A DNA stretch of 64,000 bases from Myxococcus virescens (GTDB taxonomy: Bacteria > Myxococcota > Myxococcia > Myxococcales > Myxococcaceae), in assembly GCF_900101905.1 (NCBI RefSeq), contig NZ_FNAJ01000001.1, positions 1,427,351 to 1,491,350 on the forward strand, written 5' to 3'. Shown here piece after piece: positions 19,633 through 28,345 of the stretch; positions within the stretch are counted from its first letter, which is position 1; each line of letters starts with the position of its first letter. Under the pieces are notes generated by a model that saw only the letters and a program-made list of their open reading frames with translations, was not told the origin of the DNA and searched no databases. A program made the position numbers and the translations under genes.

Positions 19633-20748
19633 CTACTTCCTCAGCGCGTCCCCCGGCACCGGCAGCCCGCGCGCCGCCAGGTCACGCTCCACGTACAGCC
19701 GCAGGACATGCATGAAGTCCTGCGCGTTCGTCACCACGCCAAAGGCCTGGTGCGTGCCGCGGTCCTTCAGCTTGCTCACCACGAACTCGGACGAGTCCAC
19801 GCAGATGGTGGGCAGCTCCCGCAGCGAGCCGTCCTTCTCCGTGACGAACGCCGGCAGCATGTTTCCGGTGGCGATGGCATGCAGCGCCGTGGCGATCATC
19901 ACCGCCATGGTGGACTTCACCGCGTGCTCGCGCATGGCCACCTGCGCCTCCAGGTTGTCCGTCACCACGTCCGGCAGTGGCCCGTCGTCACGGATGGAGC
20001 CCGTCAGCACGAAGGGCACCTTGTGCACCACGCACGCGTGCATGATGCCGTTGGTAATCACCCCGGCCTCCACCGCCTTGGCGATGGAGCCCGCCGCCCG
20101 CACCTTGTTGATGGCGCGCATGTGCAAGCCGTGGCCGCCCGAGGTGGCCTCGCCCGAGCCGCTCATCCCCAGCGTGGTGCCGAAGATGGAGGCTTCGATG
20201 TCATGCACCGCCACCGCGTTGCCCGCCAGCAGCGCGCCCACGAAGCCATTGGCGACGAACCACGTCATGTCCGCGCGCGCCCGCGAATGCACCAGCGCCG
20301 GCCCCGTCACCCAGATGGGGTAGCCCCCGCGCTCTCGCTCGTCCACCAGCACCCGGGCCATGTGCGCGTAGTCGATGGGCTTCTCGCGGGACACCGCGCT
20401 CGTCATGAACTTGAACTCCCCCTCGCCATCATCCGCGAGGTAGGCGGCGTTCACGAACACGCCTTCGCTGCCGTCCTCCGCGAGGCCCACCACCACGCGC
20501 TCGCCCGCACGCACGCGACGGCCTTCGCGAATCCACAGCTCGCCTTGCGCATCCAGCACCAGCGCCCCGTCCATGCGCGGCTCGCGCGGCATGCGCCACG
20601 CGCCGCCCACGCGCACGTAGGTGGGGAGATTCGTCGTGGTGAAGAAGCCCTCCGGCAACACGCCGTCCGCGGGCGCAGGCTGGAAGCGCGCGTCCGGACA
20701 GGAGGCGAAACGCGCGGCCGTGAAGTCAGGATGAGGAATGGAGCTCAC
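19633..20748 (-). CDS. LOR/SDH-domain protein (ArgZ/AgrE C-terminal type)
   Basis: Protein of 371 residues resembling the stand-alone LOR/SDH conserved region, related to the ornithine cyclodeaminase-like C-terminal domain of cyanobacterial AgrE/ArgZ. Recognisable segments are GYPIWVTGPALVHSRARADM, TWFVANGFVGALLAGNA, VAVHDIEASIFGTTLGM and VDSSEFVVSKLKDRGT. It lacks the N-terminal arginine-guanidine-removing domain of the cyanobacterial enzymes. The start is a GTG at 20748 with no strong ribosome site, so the N-terminus is uncertain. No arginine genes are nearby. Family is likely; reaction is inferred. Confidence 0.7.
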   Translation of the reverse strand: MSSIPHPDFTAARFASCPDARFQPAPADGVLPEGFFTTTNLPTYVRVGGAWRMPREPRMDGALVLDAQGELWIREGRRVRAGERVVVGLAEDGSEGVFVNAAYLADDGEGEFKFMTSAVSREKPIDYAHMARVLVDERERGGYPIWVTGPALVHSRARADMTWFVANGFVGALLAGNAVAVHDIEASIFGTTLGMSGSGEATSGGHGLHMRAINKVRAAGSIAKAVEAGVITNGIMHACVVHKVPFVLTGSIRDDGPLPDVVTDNLEAQVAMREHAVKSTMAVMIATALHAIATGNMLPAFVTEKDGSLRELPTICVDSSEFVVSKLKDRGTHQAFGVVTNAQDFMHVLRLYVERDLAARGLPVPGDALRK

Positions 20749-20847
20749 ACCAGCACCATGCGCGGAGCCCTCGCCCGCTTCAAGCGCCTCCGCGTCCGCG
20801 GGCCACCAGATGTCAGGGGACGACAGTAAAGCCGGGATTGCGCGTCA

Positions 20848-21099
20848 TTACATCCGCGCGCCCACACCCACTCCGCCCAGCCGAGGACGGCTGCTGGCCG
20901 GGGCCAGCTCACGACGCAGCAACTCCGCGTAGCGAGCCGCGGCATGCCGCAGCCGGGCCGCCTCGTCTGGAGCGTGGGCGTCGTAGGACGCGGCGGTCAG
21001 CGCATGGCCCCCAACTGGAAAATCAGGCAGGCCTGCCGGTGGAAGCGCGGCAACTCCAGGAGTGGAAGTCGGCCCTAGTGGCGCTCCCTCAGTCCTCAT
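20848..21099 (-). CDS. Doubtful small protein overlapping a phosphatase gene
   Basis: An 83-codon frame whose ATG overlaps the stop of the phosphatase gene by 11 bases, as in coupled genes. The second half (residues 32-83) has strong G/C third positions and a plausible Ala/Arg-rich helix, but the first 30 codons do not. It could be a genuine small gene, the eroded remnant of one, or chance. No family recognised. Confidence 0.3.
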   Translation of the reverse strand: MRTEGAPLGPTSTPGVAALPPAGLPDFPVGGHALTAASYDAHAPDEAARLRHAAARYAELLRRELAPASSRPRLGGVGVGARM

Positions 21100-21652
21100 T
21101 CCCGCGGGAAGCGGGTGGCGGCTGGGTCAGGTGGCTGTGCGCAATCGCGGCCAGTTCCTCCAAGCTAGGCACACGCCACGTCGCCGCGTTCCGCTGACGC
21201 CAGGCCTCCGCCCACGCCATGAAGGTGCGCAGTTGCTCCGTGCTGGGTGACACCTGCCAGCGCCGCTGCTTCGCCAGGGACAGCGCCTCCAACGGTGGAT
21301 GCCCCAGCGCCACCAGGACGCACAAGGCGAGCAGCGCGCTGCGCCCCACCCCATGCTCACAGTGGATGTAGACCTTGTTGCCCCGGGCCAGCTGGTCCGT
21401 CACCCACGCGACGCCGTCATCCAGCCGGTCGCCACGGATGGCCCGGAGGTCCTCGGTGGGCAGGTGCAACAAGGTGATGCCGTGCTCGCGCAGGACGTGC
21501 TCGTCGTCACAGGCCTCCACCCGCACGTCCACCACACAGCGGATGCCAAGCGCCCCCGCGAGGTGCTCCGCCGTATCGATGGGAAAGCGGCCCCCCACCG
21601 CCAGCGAGGGCAGCACCCAGTCCAGGTTCAATCTCCGGGACAGCGCGCTCAT
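21089..21652 (-). CDS. Dual-specificity protein phosphatase-like enzyme
   Basis: Cysteine-based phosphatase of 187 residues with the signature VYIHCEHGVGRSALLALCVL, which contains the HCxxGxxRS loop with catalytic Cys and Arg. An upstream acid, in HLPTEDLRAIRGD, fits the DSP general-acid loop. It would remove phosphate from Ser, Thr or Tyr residues, or from a lipid or nucleotide. The ATG at 21652 is chosen because the homologous part starts at LDWVLPSLAVGGRFP. No signal peptide, so it acts in the cytoplasm. Partner kinases are common in this genus but none is adjacent. Confidence 0.85.
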   Translation of the reverse strand: MSALSRRLNLDWVLPSLAVGGRFPIDTAEHLAGALGIRCVVDVRVEACDDEHVLREHGITLLHLPTEDLRAIRGDRLDDGVAWVTDQLARGNKVYIHCEHGVGRSALLALCVLVALGHPPLEALSLAKQRRWQVSPSTEQLRTFMAWAEAWRQRNAATWRVPSLEELAAIAHSHLTQPPPASRGNED

Positions 21653-21883
21653 GCCACCCAAGGTAGGGCAGCTCGCTGGCGCTGGCAGCCTCCGCGGACG
21701 CCAGGACGTTTTCTGAAGTGTTTTTCGACCCACCTTCTGGAGAATTCGCTGGAATCACGGGGGGTTCCGGGGCGCTGGCCTTGAAAATCAAGAGGCACGC
21801 AACTCCGGGTCTCAGGCTCCGAGAATAGGTACAAGACGTACATGCGGCGCCCTCGCGCCGCTCCAGACCCTACGGAGCCCCCC

Positions 21884-22594
21884 GTGAGCAACATCCACCG
21901 CATCAAGTCGGGCGACACCCTCTCCCACCTGGCGCAGCGCTACAACACCAGCGTCAGCGCGCTGATGAAGGCGAATCCGCAGATCAAGAACGCGGACCTC
22001 ATCTACGCCGGCAAGTCGCTGAACATCCCCGGTTCGAAGGACACCTTCGAGAGCGGCTCCGCGGGCCGCGCGGGTGGCGCCACGGGCGGCGGCGGAACCA
22101 GCGGCGGTGCGCAGGACGTGCAGGGCCCCAGCAGCTCCGGCCCCGGCGTCCGCGGCCCCAAGGGCAGCCCCTTCGAAATCGCGTCGCAGCACCTGGGCAA
22201 GAACGCGGGCTCGCTGAAGCTGGAGAAGAACGGCGTGGGCGCGGACATGGAGGACTGGGTCCCCAACAACGTCAACTGCGCCAACTTCGTGTCCGCCGTG
22301 CTGGAGCAGTCCGGCCAGATTTCCGACTCGCAGCACGACAACAGCGTGATGGGCCTGATGGCCAAGCTGGACAGGGACCCCAACTTCAAGCGCATCGACC
22401 TGAAGGACGCGAAGCCGGGTGACGTGGTCTCCATGAAGACCAACGGCGGCCAGCACGTGGTGATGTTCGCGGGTTGGAAGGACGGCAAGCCGACGTTCAT
22501 CGGCTCCAACAACGTCAACTCGGATGGCTCGCAGCGCGTCACCATCTCCAGCATGAACTACCCCATCATGGCGGTGCACCAGTACCGGGGCTGA
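21884..22594 (+). CDS. LysM protein with NlpC/P60- or CHAP-like domain
   Basis: Protein of 236 residues. The GTG at 21884 has ACGGAG upstream and begins directly with a LysM domain (IKSGDTLSHLAQRYNTSVSA through YAGKSLNIPG, residues 6-49) that binds peptidoglycan. A Gly/Ser-rich linker follows, then a C-terminal domain with NCANFVSAVLEQSG and GGQHVVMFAGW, supplying the Cys and His of a papain-like peptidase of the CHAP or NlpC/P60 type. No signal peptide is visible, so export must use another route, or the protein is released on lysis or by a contractile system. Related Myxococcus proteins are hydrolase-like; activity is inferred. Confidence 0.75.
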   Translation: MSNIHRIKSGDTLSHLAQRYNTSVSALMKANPQIKNADLIYAGKSLNIPGSKDTFESGSAGRAGGATGGGGTSGGAQDVQGPSSSGPGVRGPKGSPFEIASQHLGKNAGSLKLEKNGVGADMEDWVPNNVNCANFVSAVLEQSGQISDSQHDNSVMGLMAKLDRDPNFKRIDLKDAKPGDVVSMKTNGGQHVVMFAGWKDGKPTFIGSNNVNSDGSQRVTISSMNYPIMAVHQYRG

Positions 22595-22839
22595 GCGCCC
22601 GCCCGAACCTGAGCGAGCACCCACGGGGCTCCGCGTCCGACCTTCTCGTCGGGCCCGGGGCCCCGCTGGCGTTCAGGCCCCGTGATGACTCAGCGCCGCG
22701 GCGCCAGGGACAGCGCGGCCTGGATGAGCGGGCTGCGCGCGCTCGGCGGCGCCTTGGACACCCCGCCGGCTTCGCCAGGCCCTCCCGGAAGGAGCGTCCC
22801 GGCTCCTCTCCGAGCACGACCCGCCCAAGCTGTGAGCGC

Positions 22840-23613
22840 TCAGGGCGCGCCGCGGCCCGCGTGCAGGCAGACCACGGCCTCATCCAGCAGGTCGAGCGCC
22901 GCGTCGGACCAGCCCCGCAGCTTCATGCGCGGGGACACAGACGTGGTGAAGGGGATGAGGCCGGCGACGGCGGCGTCCTCGATGAGCTGGGCCTGTTGCT
23001 CGGGGTTGAGCTGGGCCCAACGCTTCTCGCGGCTCACGCCCTTGCGCCAGTCGTATCCATCGCCGGACCACTGCGCGGCCAGCGCGGCGCTCAGGTAGGC
23101 CGTGCCGCCGTGCTGGTGCTGCCACACGTGCGTCAGCTCATGAACGAGCAGGCCGAAGTCCACGCCCCCACTCCGAGGCGGGACGAAGACGGTGTTGCCG
23201 TGCGCGAAGGCCCGCCCGGGAAGACCCAGCAGGCCCAGCCGGCCGACCTTCACCCGCACCACCGCGTAGTTCAGGCTGTCTCCGAAGATGGGCCGCAGGC
23301 GGACGATTTCCTCCGCCGAGAGGCGGCGGCCCGGCGGCTCCAGACCGACCAGCACCTGCACCGAGCTGAGCACGCGCCCGCCCACCATCAACACGGCATC
23401 CGCGGGAAGCTGCGCCACACGCGTCAGGCCCTGCCCCAGTTGGGGCAGTCCCTCGCGAGGCCGGCCGCGCGCGCACTGCGCCACGCCTCCGCCCATCGCC
23501 TTCAGCACCACGCCCACGCTGCGAGCCACGCCCACCGACGCGCTCGAGACACCCGTGAGCAGACCCCGGCCCGCATCCACCAGCCGCTCGGAGAAGGTGG
23601 CCGCGTGGCTCAT
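22840..23613 (-). CDS. DUF4157-like zincin metallopeptidase
   Basis: Protein of 257 residues with the zinc motif LVHELTHVWQHQHGG, matching the HExxHxxQ form of DUF4157 proteins, which are often cargo or structural parts of contractile injection systems and other secreted machines. An upstream beta region (LNYAVVRVKVGRLGLLGLPG, then TVFVPP) is typical of this fold. There is no signal peptide. A distal Glu/His that might be the third ligand is not certain. Ten bases separate its start from the stop of the upstream receiver-like gene, so they are likely one operon. No injection-system genes are visible here. Confidence 0.78.
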   Translation of the reverse strand: MSHAATFSERLVDAGRGLLTGVSSASVGVARSVGVVLKAMGGGVAQCARGRPREGLPQLGQGLTRVAQLPADAVLMVGGRVLSSVQVLVGLEPPGRRLSAEEIVRLRPIFGDSLNYAVVRVKVGRLGLLGLPGRAFAHGNTVFVPPRSGGVDFGLLVHELTHVWQHQHGGTAYLSAALAAQWSGDGYDWRKGVSREKRWAQLNPEQQAQLIEDAAVAGLIPFTTSVSPRMKLRGWSDAALDLLDEAVVCLHAGRGAP

Positions 23614-23623
23614 GCCATGCTCC

Positions 23624-24157
23624 TCAGCGCCCCGCCGTCATGGCGCGCAGCCCGGAGAGCCCCATGACGGACTCCACCAGCGAGCGCAGCGCGCCCGGGC
23701 GCCACGGGCGGGAAAGCGCGAAGTGCGTGAGGCTGGAGGCGCTGTAGGCCGCCGCCACCTCGGGACGGAAGTAGGACGACACGAGGATGCGTGGCCCCGC
23801 CAGGTCGCGCTCCACCAGCCGAGCCAGGAAGGCCGGCACGGCTGCTCGCTCCACGGAGTCCAGGTCCACGATCACCGCCTCGGGCACCACGCCCAGGTCC
23901 ATCCGACGATCCGCCGACGCGATGCCCAACGTGGGGACCAGCTCGAAGTCTGACGCCAGCTCGCGGCCCATCGCCAGCCGGAAGAGCGGCTCCTCCGAGA
24001 CGAGCATCACCCGAGGCCCCTTCGGCACGCTCCGGTGACGCCGTGCGGGCGCGGGAGTGGGCTCGATGGGAAGACGCAGTGCGCCAGCCTCCACCAGATG
24101 GCGGGCATCGAGGAGGGACTGCGCACGGCGAATCAGGGGGGCGGGGGCGCTGGACAC
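23624..24157 (-). CDS. Receiver-like (response-regulator fold) protein
   Basis: A product of about 177 residues whose C-terminal 125 residues follow the receiver pattern: RVMLVSEEPLFRLAMGREL, the hydrophobic strand EAVIVDLDSVE with a candidate phosphoacceptor Asp, ILVSSYF with the Ser position, and LSRPWRPGALRSLV where KP is normal but RP is found. The loss of the conserved Lys suggests a degenerate receiver that may signal without phosphorylation. The GTG at 24157 is chosen because sequence before it is AT-rich and non-coding in style; no strong ribosome site is visible. It precedes the DUF4157 gene. Confidence 0.6.
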   Translation of the reverse strand: MSSAPAPLIRRAQSLLDARHLVEAGALRLPIEPTPAPARRHRSVPKGPRVMLVSEEPLFRLAMGRELASDFELVPTLGIASADRRMDLGVVPEAVIVDLDSVERAAVPAFLARLVERDLAGPRILVSSYFRPEVAAAYSASSLTHFALSRPWRPGALRSLVESVMGLSGLRAMTAGR

Positions 24158-24351
24158 AACGCGACAATAACCAGCAATAGCGGAAATATCAACCTTTGCT
24201 TCAATTTCCGGGCGCAATTCCTGTTTTTCGTGAGCTCGAACCCCGTGGAGTTGGGCATCTTGACACACCCGTTCAGTGAGTCAGAAGTAACACCTATCCA
24301 GGCGTATCGGGTCTGGAGTGACCCTGTTGTTTCCACGGGGGACTACCGCGT
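24158..24351. promoter_or_regulatory. Low-GC intergenic patch
   Basis: About 190 bases with clearly lower GC than the surroundings (runs such as GGAAATATCAACCTTTGC and CCTGTTTTTCG). It lies upstream of the receiver-like gene and downstream of pilT on the same strand, so it most likely carries the promoter for the receiver-DUF4157 operon. No exact promoter box is identified. Confidence 0.4.
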
Positions 24352-24370
24352 GCCCGCGGCCTTCGCGGGC
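24352..24370 (-). terminator. Hairpin after the pilT-like gene
   Basis: GCCCGCG (24352-24358) and CGCGGGC (24364-24370) form a perfect 7-base stem with a 5-base loop, 25 bases beyond the pilT stop on the minus strand. No T-run follows. Confidence 0.4.
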
Positions 24371-24395
24371 TCTCCGAGGGCAACAGCCGCGCCGC

Positions 24396-25430
24396 TCACT
24401 CGAACTCGAGCGCGCGCTGGAAGTCAGCCGGGTTGGAGGCCGCGCTCTGCGCCGTGTCCAGGGTGATGAGCCCCTCCCGGTAGAGCTGCGTCAGGTGCTG
24501 GTCGAAGGACTGCATGCCGAACATGTCTCGGCCCTTCTCGATGACGTCCTTCAGCTCGTTGGCGCGGTCGTCGCGGATGTACTGCTCCACCGTCTTCGTC
24601 TGCACCATGATTTCCAGCGCCACCGTGCGGCCCTTGCCGCTGGCCCGGGGCAGCAGGCGCTGCGACACCGTGGCCTTGAGGCAGTCCGCCAGGCGCATGC
24701 GCACCATCGTCTGCTCTTCGGCGGGGAACACCGACACCAGGCGGTTGATGGTGCGTGACGCATCCGTCGTGTGCACCGTGGAGAGCACCAGGTGGCCCGT
24801 CTCCGACGCCTTGAGCGCGATGTCGATGGTCTCCGTGTCGCGCATCTCGCCCACCAGGATGACGTCCGGGTCCTGGCGCAGCGCCGCGCGCAGCGCAATC
24901 GCGAAGCTCTGCGTATCCGGACCAATCTCTCGCTGGGAGATGGAGGACTTGATGTTCTTGTAGATGAACTCGATGGGGTCCTCGATGGTGAGGACGTGCA
25001 GGTTCTCCGTGCGGTTGATGTGGTCAATCATCGCCGCCAGCGTGGAGCTCTTCCCAGAGCCCGTCGCGCCCGTCACCAGCACCAGCCCGCGCTCGTTGCC
25101 GGCAATCTTCTTCAACACCTGCGGCAATCCCAGTCCGTCAATGGTTGGGATTTCGTCCGGGATGATGCGCAGGATGCACGCCAGCGAGCCCCGCTGCCGG
25201 TAGATATTCACCCGGAAGCGCGCCACGCCTGGGAGGCTGTAGGACGCGTCGCACTCCTGAAGCGTGTCAATCTGCTTCTTCACCTCGGGGTCCGACACGA
25301 CATGGACTGCCACCTGTCGCGTGTGGTCCGCGTGAAGCTTCTCCATCTTCAAGGGCCGGAGCGCGCCATTGACCCGGTAGATGGGCGGGTCCCCCGGCCG
25401 GAAGTGGATGTCCGATGCACCGTTCTGCAC
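24396..25430 (-). CDS. pilT: PilT-type pilus retraction ATPase paralogue
   Basis: Hexameric secretion ATPase of the PilT group, which powers type IV pilus retraction and twitching (S-motility in myxobacteria). Motifs are complete: Walker A GATGSGKSS, Asp box TIEDPIEF, Walker B VILVGEMRDTETI and His box TVHTTDA. The first standard start is the GTG at 25430, but homologous N-terminal sequence (LDLATLNKLLAVGVQ) continues in frame upstream to about 25487, where only CTG codons are available before a TAG; AAGAGG lies nine bases before the CTG at 25469. The true start is therefore probably non-standard. No other pil genes are adjacent, so this is likely a dispersed paralogue. Confidence 0.88.
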   Translation of the reverse strand: MQNGASDIHFRPGDPPIYRVNGALRPLKMEKLHADHTRQVAVHVVSDPEVKKQIDTLQECDASYSLPGVARFRVNIYRQRGSLACILRIIPDEIPTIDGLGLPQVLKKIAGNERGLVLVTGATGSGKSSTLAAMIDHINRTENLHVLTIEDPIEFIYKNIKSSISQREIGPDTQSFAIALRAALRQDPDVILVGEMRDTETIDIALKASETGHLVLSTVHTTDASRTINRLVSVFPAEEQTMVRMRLADCLKATVSQRLLPRASGKGRTVALEIMVQTKTVEQYIRDDRANELKDVIEKGRDMFGMQSFDQHLTQLYREGLITLDTAQSAASNPADFQRALEFE

Positions 25431-25541
25431 ACCGACTGCGAGCAGCTTGTTGAGCGTTGCCAGATCCAGGGGAGTGACCCTCTTCAGTAAAGAAGGCCCC
25501 GGACTCTAGGCGGATACTCAACAGTTGCACATGGTGCGCAA

Positions 25542-26759
25542 TCAACCCGGGGCAGACACCAGGGTCAGTTCCGCAATCTCAGGCGAGGGCCCCAACCGCA
25601 GCGGCGGCCCCCAATAGCCTGTCCCCCTGTGGGTATAGACGCGCACCCCGGCAATGGTTGCCAGACCGCGCACCACCGGCTGCTGCAACTTGACGAGGAA
25701 CATGAAGGGAAACACCTGTCCGCCGTGCGTGTGCCCGGAAAGCTGCAGGTCCACCATCACCCCATCCTCCGCCACGCGCAGGGCGGACCGGGGCTGGTGG
25801 GCCAACAACAGACGCGGCACGCCCTGCGGCGCCCCGCGCAGTGCCAGCTCCGGACGGCTGGCATGCGAGGGAATGATGTGGCCCGCGTCATGGTCCGTCA
25901 CCCCCGCGATGGTGAGCCGCGCTCCGTCGCGCTCCACCACCCGGTGCTCGTTCTGAAGGACGGTGAGCCCCAGGCGCGCCACCTCCGCTGCCCAGGCCGG
26001 TCCCCCGTGGTAGTACTCGTGATTGCCGGTGACGTAGAAGACGCCCAGTGACGCGCGCAGCTCCGCCAGGGGCTTCACCTCGTCCCGTAGCGCGTCCACG
26101 GTGCCGTCCACCAGGTCGCCCGTCACCGCCACCACGTCCGGCTGGAGCGCGTTCACCTGCTCCACCACGCGCCGCAGCCAGCGGCCGTCCAACGTGGGCC
26201 CCACGTGGATGTCCGAAATCTGCACCACCTTCAGACCACTGAGCCCGGGCGCCAGGCCCGCCATCGGCACCGTCACCCGCTCCACCGTCGCCCGGCCACG
26301 CGCCGTGATGAAGGCGTACACCACCGCCGGTACCGTCACCCCCACCGCCACCAGGGCCTTGCCCCGGGCCAGGGCCAACGCATCCGCCACCACGCCCGAC
26401 CACGACAGGCCCAACCCCACCAGGTCCGCCACCACCACCGCGCTCAGCAGGATGCCGAAGGCGCCCAGCCACACGTAGGACGTCCACTGGAGCATCTGTG
26501 CCCAGAGGGTCGGTTCGCGGCGCGACACCACCATTCCCACCGGCAGCGACAGGAAGAGCAGCGCCACCAGGACGGGCCCCAGCCATGCCCACGGCAGGGG
26601 CAGCTGCGGGCTCACGAACAGGCGCACCGCGATGTACGCGTGCAGCCCGCCCATCAACGTGAGGATGCCACCCAGCGACATCAACCACCGCAATGCCAGC
26701 GACAGGGACACTCTGGGCCGCCGGGCCTCCTGCTCCACACCTGGGGTCAGCTCCGCCAC
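25542..26759 (-). CDS. Membrane metallophosphoesterase
   Basis: Protein of 405 residues with about four N-terminal membrane helices (residues 20-140) and a C-terminal calcineurin-type phosphoesterase domain of the YkuE/YaeI group. All metal motifs are seen: DIHVGP, GDLVDG, GNHEYY and SGHTHGGQ. The GTG at 26759 is chosen because AAGGAGG lies nine bases upstream; longer frames lack this. YaeI-like enzymes act on phospholipids such as UDP-diacylglucosamine or related lipids, so an envelope substrate is plausible but not shown. It lies divergent from the secreted protein at 26938. Confidence 0.85.
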   Translation of the reverse strand: MAELTPGVEQEARRPRVSLSLALRWLMSLGGILTLMGGLHAYIAVRLFVSPQLPLPWAWLGPVLVALLFLSLPVGMVVSRREPTLWAQMLQWTSYVWLGAFGILLSAVVVADLVGLGLSWSGVVADALALARGKALVAVGVTVPAVVYAFITARGRATVERVTVPMAGLAPGLSGLKVVQISDIHVGPTLDGRWLRRVVEQVNALQPDVVAVTGDLVDGTVDALRDEVKPLAELRASLGVFYVTGNHEYYHGGPAWAAEVARLGLTVLQNEHRVVERDGARLTIAGVTDHDAGHIIPSHASRPELALRGAPQGVPRLLLAHQPRSALRVAEDGVMVDLQLSGHTHGGQVFPFMFLVKLQQPVVRGLATIAGVRVYTHRGTGYWGPPLRLGPSPEIAELTLVSAPG

Positions 26760-26911
26760 GAACGACAACCTCCTTCTCACCGGCGCCAGCCATGACCGCG
26801 CCCGGAACGCGGGGACATAACGACCTCGATGGCCAATGCCCGGCAACCCGCCCGTACGCCAGGCGAGCCAACGCCTCAACTCGTGCACCACACCTAAGAC
26901 ACGGGTGACGG

Positions 26912-26925
26912 GTTGGCGAGCCAAC
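26912..26925. promoter_or_regulatory. Palindrome before the 26938 gene
   Basis: GTTGGCGAGCCAAC is a 14-base dyad with a 2-base centre, ending 12 bases before the start codon. It could be an operator or a short 5' leader hairpin that affects translation. Confidence 0.3.
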
Positions 26926-26937
26926 TACGTTCAAAGC

Positions 26938-27462
26938 ATGAGAACTTCACGTATCTTCACAGCCGCACTGCTTGCAGCGGCAGGCTCCGCCTGGGCCCAG
27001 CCCGTCCAGTACCTGGACCTGCGAACGCCTCGGGTCGCGCTCAACGCGCGTGTCACCGACCGCGACCTCACCAGCCCTGACCTGCAGGTCGGCTTCAGCG
27101 ACGGCTCCCTTCGAGGCCGCGCCTTCGGCAGGCCGCTCAACCTCACGCTGGATGCCACGCGGATCCGCGGCATCTATGGAAGTGGTCCCGTGGACCTGCG
27201 GATGACGCAGGAAGAAGGAGCCCTGCGCGCCAAGGGCACGTTCGGAGGGCAGCTCACCGACTTCCAGGTGACGCCGCAGACGTTCGAGGGCGACGTGGGC
27301 CGGTGCAGCTACCAGCTCAAGGCCTCCGAGGAAGGCCGCTATCAAGGCTGGCGTTCGTGTCTCGCCGGATTGGAGAACCCGGTATCCCTGTCGATTCCGC
27401 CTGCCATTGGCGGCGACGACGCCCGGCTCGTGGCCACCCTGGCTTTGATTCTGTCGCGGTAG
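26938..27462 (+). CDS. Secreted protein of unknown function
   Basis: Product of 174 residues with a clear Sec signal peptide (MRTSRIFTAALLAAAGSAWA, cleaved after AWA). The mature part is beta-rich with repeated short strands (LQVGFSDGSLRGRAFGRPLN, LNLTLDATRIRGIYG), two Cys residues that could pair, and no catalytic motif. It is likely periplasmic or surface-exposed. The AIM24-type gene follows 54 bases downstream on the same strand. No family recognised. Confidence 0.7.
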   Translation: MRTSRIFTAALLAAAGSAWAQPVQYLDLRTPRVALNARVTDRDLTSPDLQVGFSDGSLRGRAFGRPLNLTLDATRIRGIYGSGPVDLRMTQEEGALRAKGTFGGQLTDFQVTPQTFEGDVGRCSYQLKASEEGRYQGWRSCLAGLENPVSLSIPPAIGGDDARLVATLALILSR

Positions 27463-27516
27463 CCCCACCGCTGGGCGGCTATGGTGCGCGCCGTTTCCTC
27501 ACGACGGAGCGCATCC

Positions 27517-28314
27517 ATGGCACGCATGCACGAAGTGGACTTCCACATCTACGGCGAGGACCTGCAGTTCGTCGAGGTGGAGTTGGACCCCGGAGAAGCC
27601 GCGGTCGCCGAAGCCGGCACCCTCATGTACATGGAGGACGGCATCGAGATGGAGACCATCTTCGGTGACGGCTCGGAGAAGACGAGCGGCTTCTTCGGCT
27701 CGCTGCTCGGCGCGGGCAAGCGCCTGCTGACGGGTGAGTCCCTCTTCACCACCGTCTTCCTCAACAAGAGTGGTGGCGGCAAGCGCAAGGTGTCCTTCGC
27801 CGCGCCCTACCCGGGAAAAATCATCCCGGTGAACCTGCGTGAGCTCGGCGGCGAACTCATCGCGCAGAAGGACAGCTTCCTCGCCGCGGCCAAGGGCGTG
27901 TCGCTGGGCATCGCCTTCCAGAAGAAGCTGGGCACCGGCCTGTTCGGCGGCGAGGGCTTCATCATGCAGCGACTCCAGGGTGACGGGCTCGCCTTCATCC
28001 ACGCCGGCGGCACGCTGCACGAGCGCACGCTGGGCCCGGGTGAACTGCTGCGCGTGGACACCGGCTGCATCGTCGCGTTCCAGCCCACCGTGGACTACGA
28101 CATCCAGATGGTGAGCGGCATCAAGACGGCCTTCTTCGGCGGCGAGGGCCTCTTCTTCGCCACGCTGCGCGGCCCCGGCAAGGTGTGGCTCCAGTCGCTC
28201 CCGTTCAGCCGGCTCGCGGGCCGCATCCTCTCCGCCTCGCGCCCGGGTGGCGCTCGCGACGAGGGCAGCGTGTTGGGGGGTGTCGGCCTGGGCAGCCTGC
28301 TCGGCGACGACTAG
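27517..28314 (+). CDS. AIM24/TIGR00266 family protein
   Basis: Protein of 265 residues of the AIM24 (TIGR00266) family, a tandem beta-helix fold found in bacteria and in mitochondria, where AIM24 helps shape inner-membrane complexes; the bacterial role is unclear. Characteristic parts are [20 protein letters not shown] near the N-terminus, [17 protein letters not shown], and [19 protein letters not shown]. The ATG at 27517 has ACGGAGC upstream. The Gly-rich C-terminus ([12 protein letters not shown]) is typical. It converges with the MYXO-CTERM gene. Confidence 0.88.
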   Translation: MARMHEVDFHIYGEDLQFVEVELDPGEAAVAEAGTLMYMEDGIEMETIFGDGSEKTSGFFGSLLGAGKRLLTGESLFTTVFLNKSGGGKRKVSFAAPYPGKIIPVNLRELGGELIAQKDSFLAAAKGVSLGIAFQKKLGTGLFGGEGFIMQRLQGDGLAFIHAGGTLHERTLGPGELLRVDTGCIVAFQPTVDYDIQMVSGIKTAFFGGEGLFFATLRGPGKVWLQSLPFSRLAGRILSASRPGGARDEGSVLGGVGLGSLLGDD

Positions 28315-28345
28315 CGCACCGGGCAGGCCGGCCGTTCGCGGACCG

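Noticed and set aside
24225-24265. CTCGAACCCCG resembling the T arm of a minus-strand tRNA
   Set aside because: The 5-base stem does not pair and no D or anticodon arm is found at the right distance.
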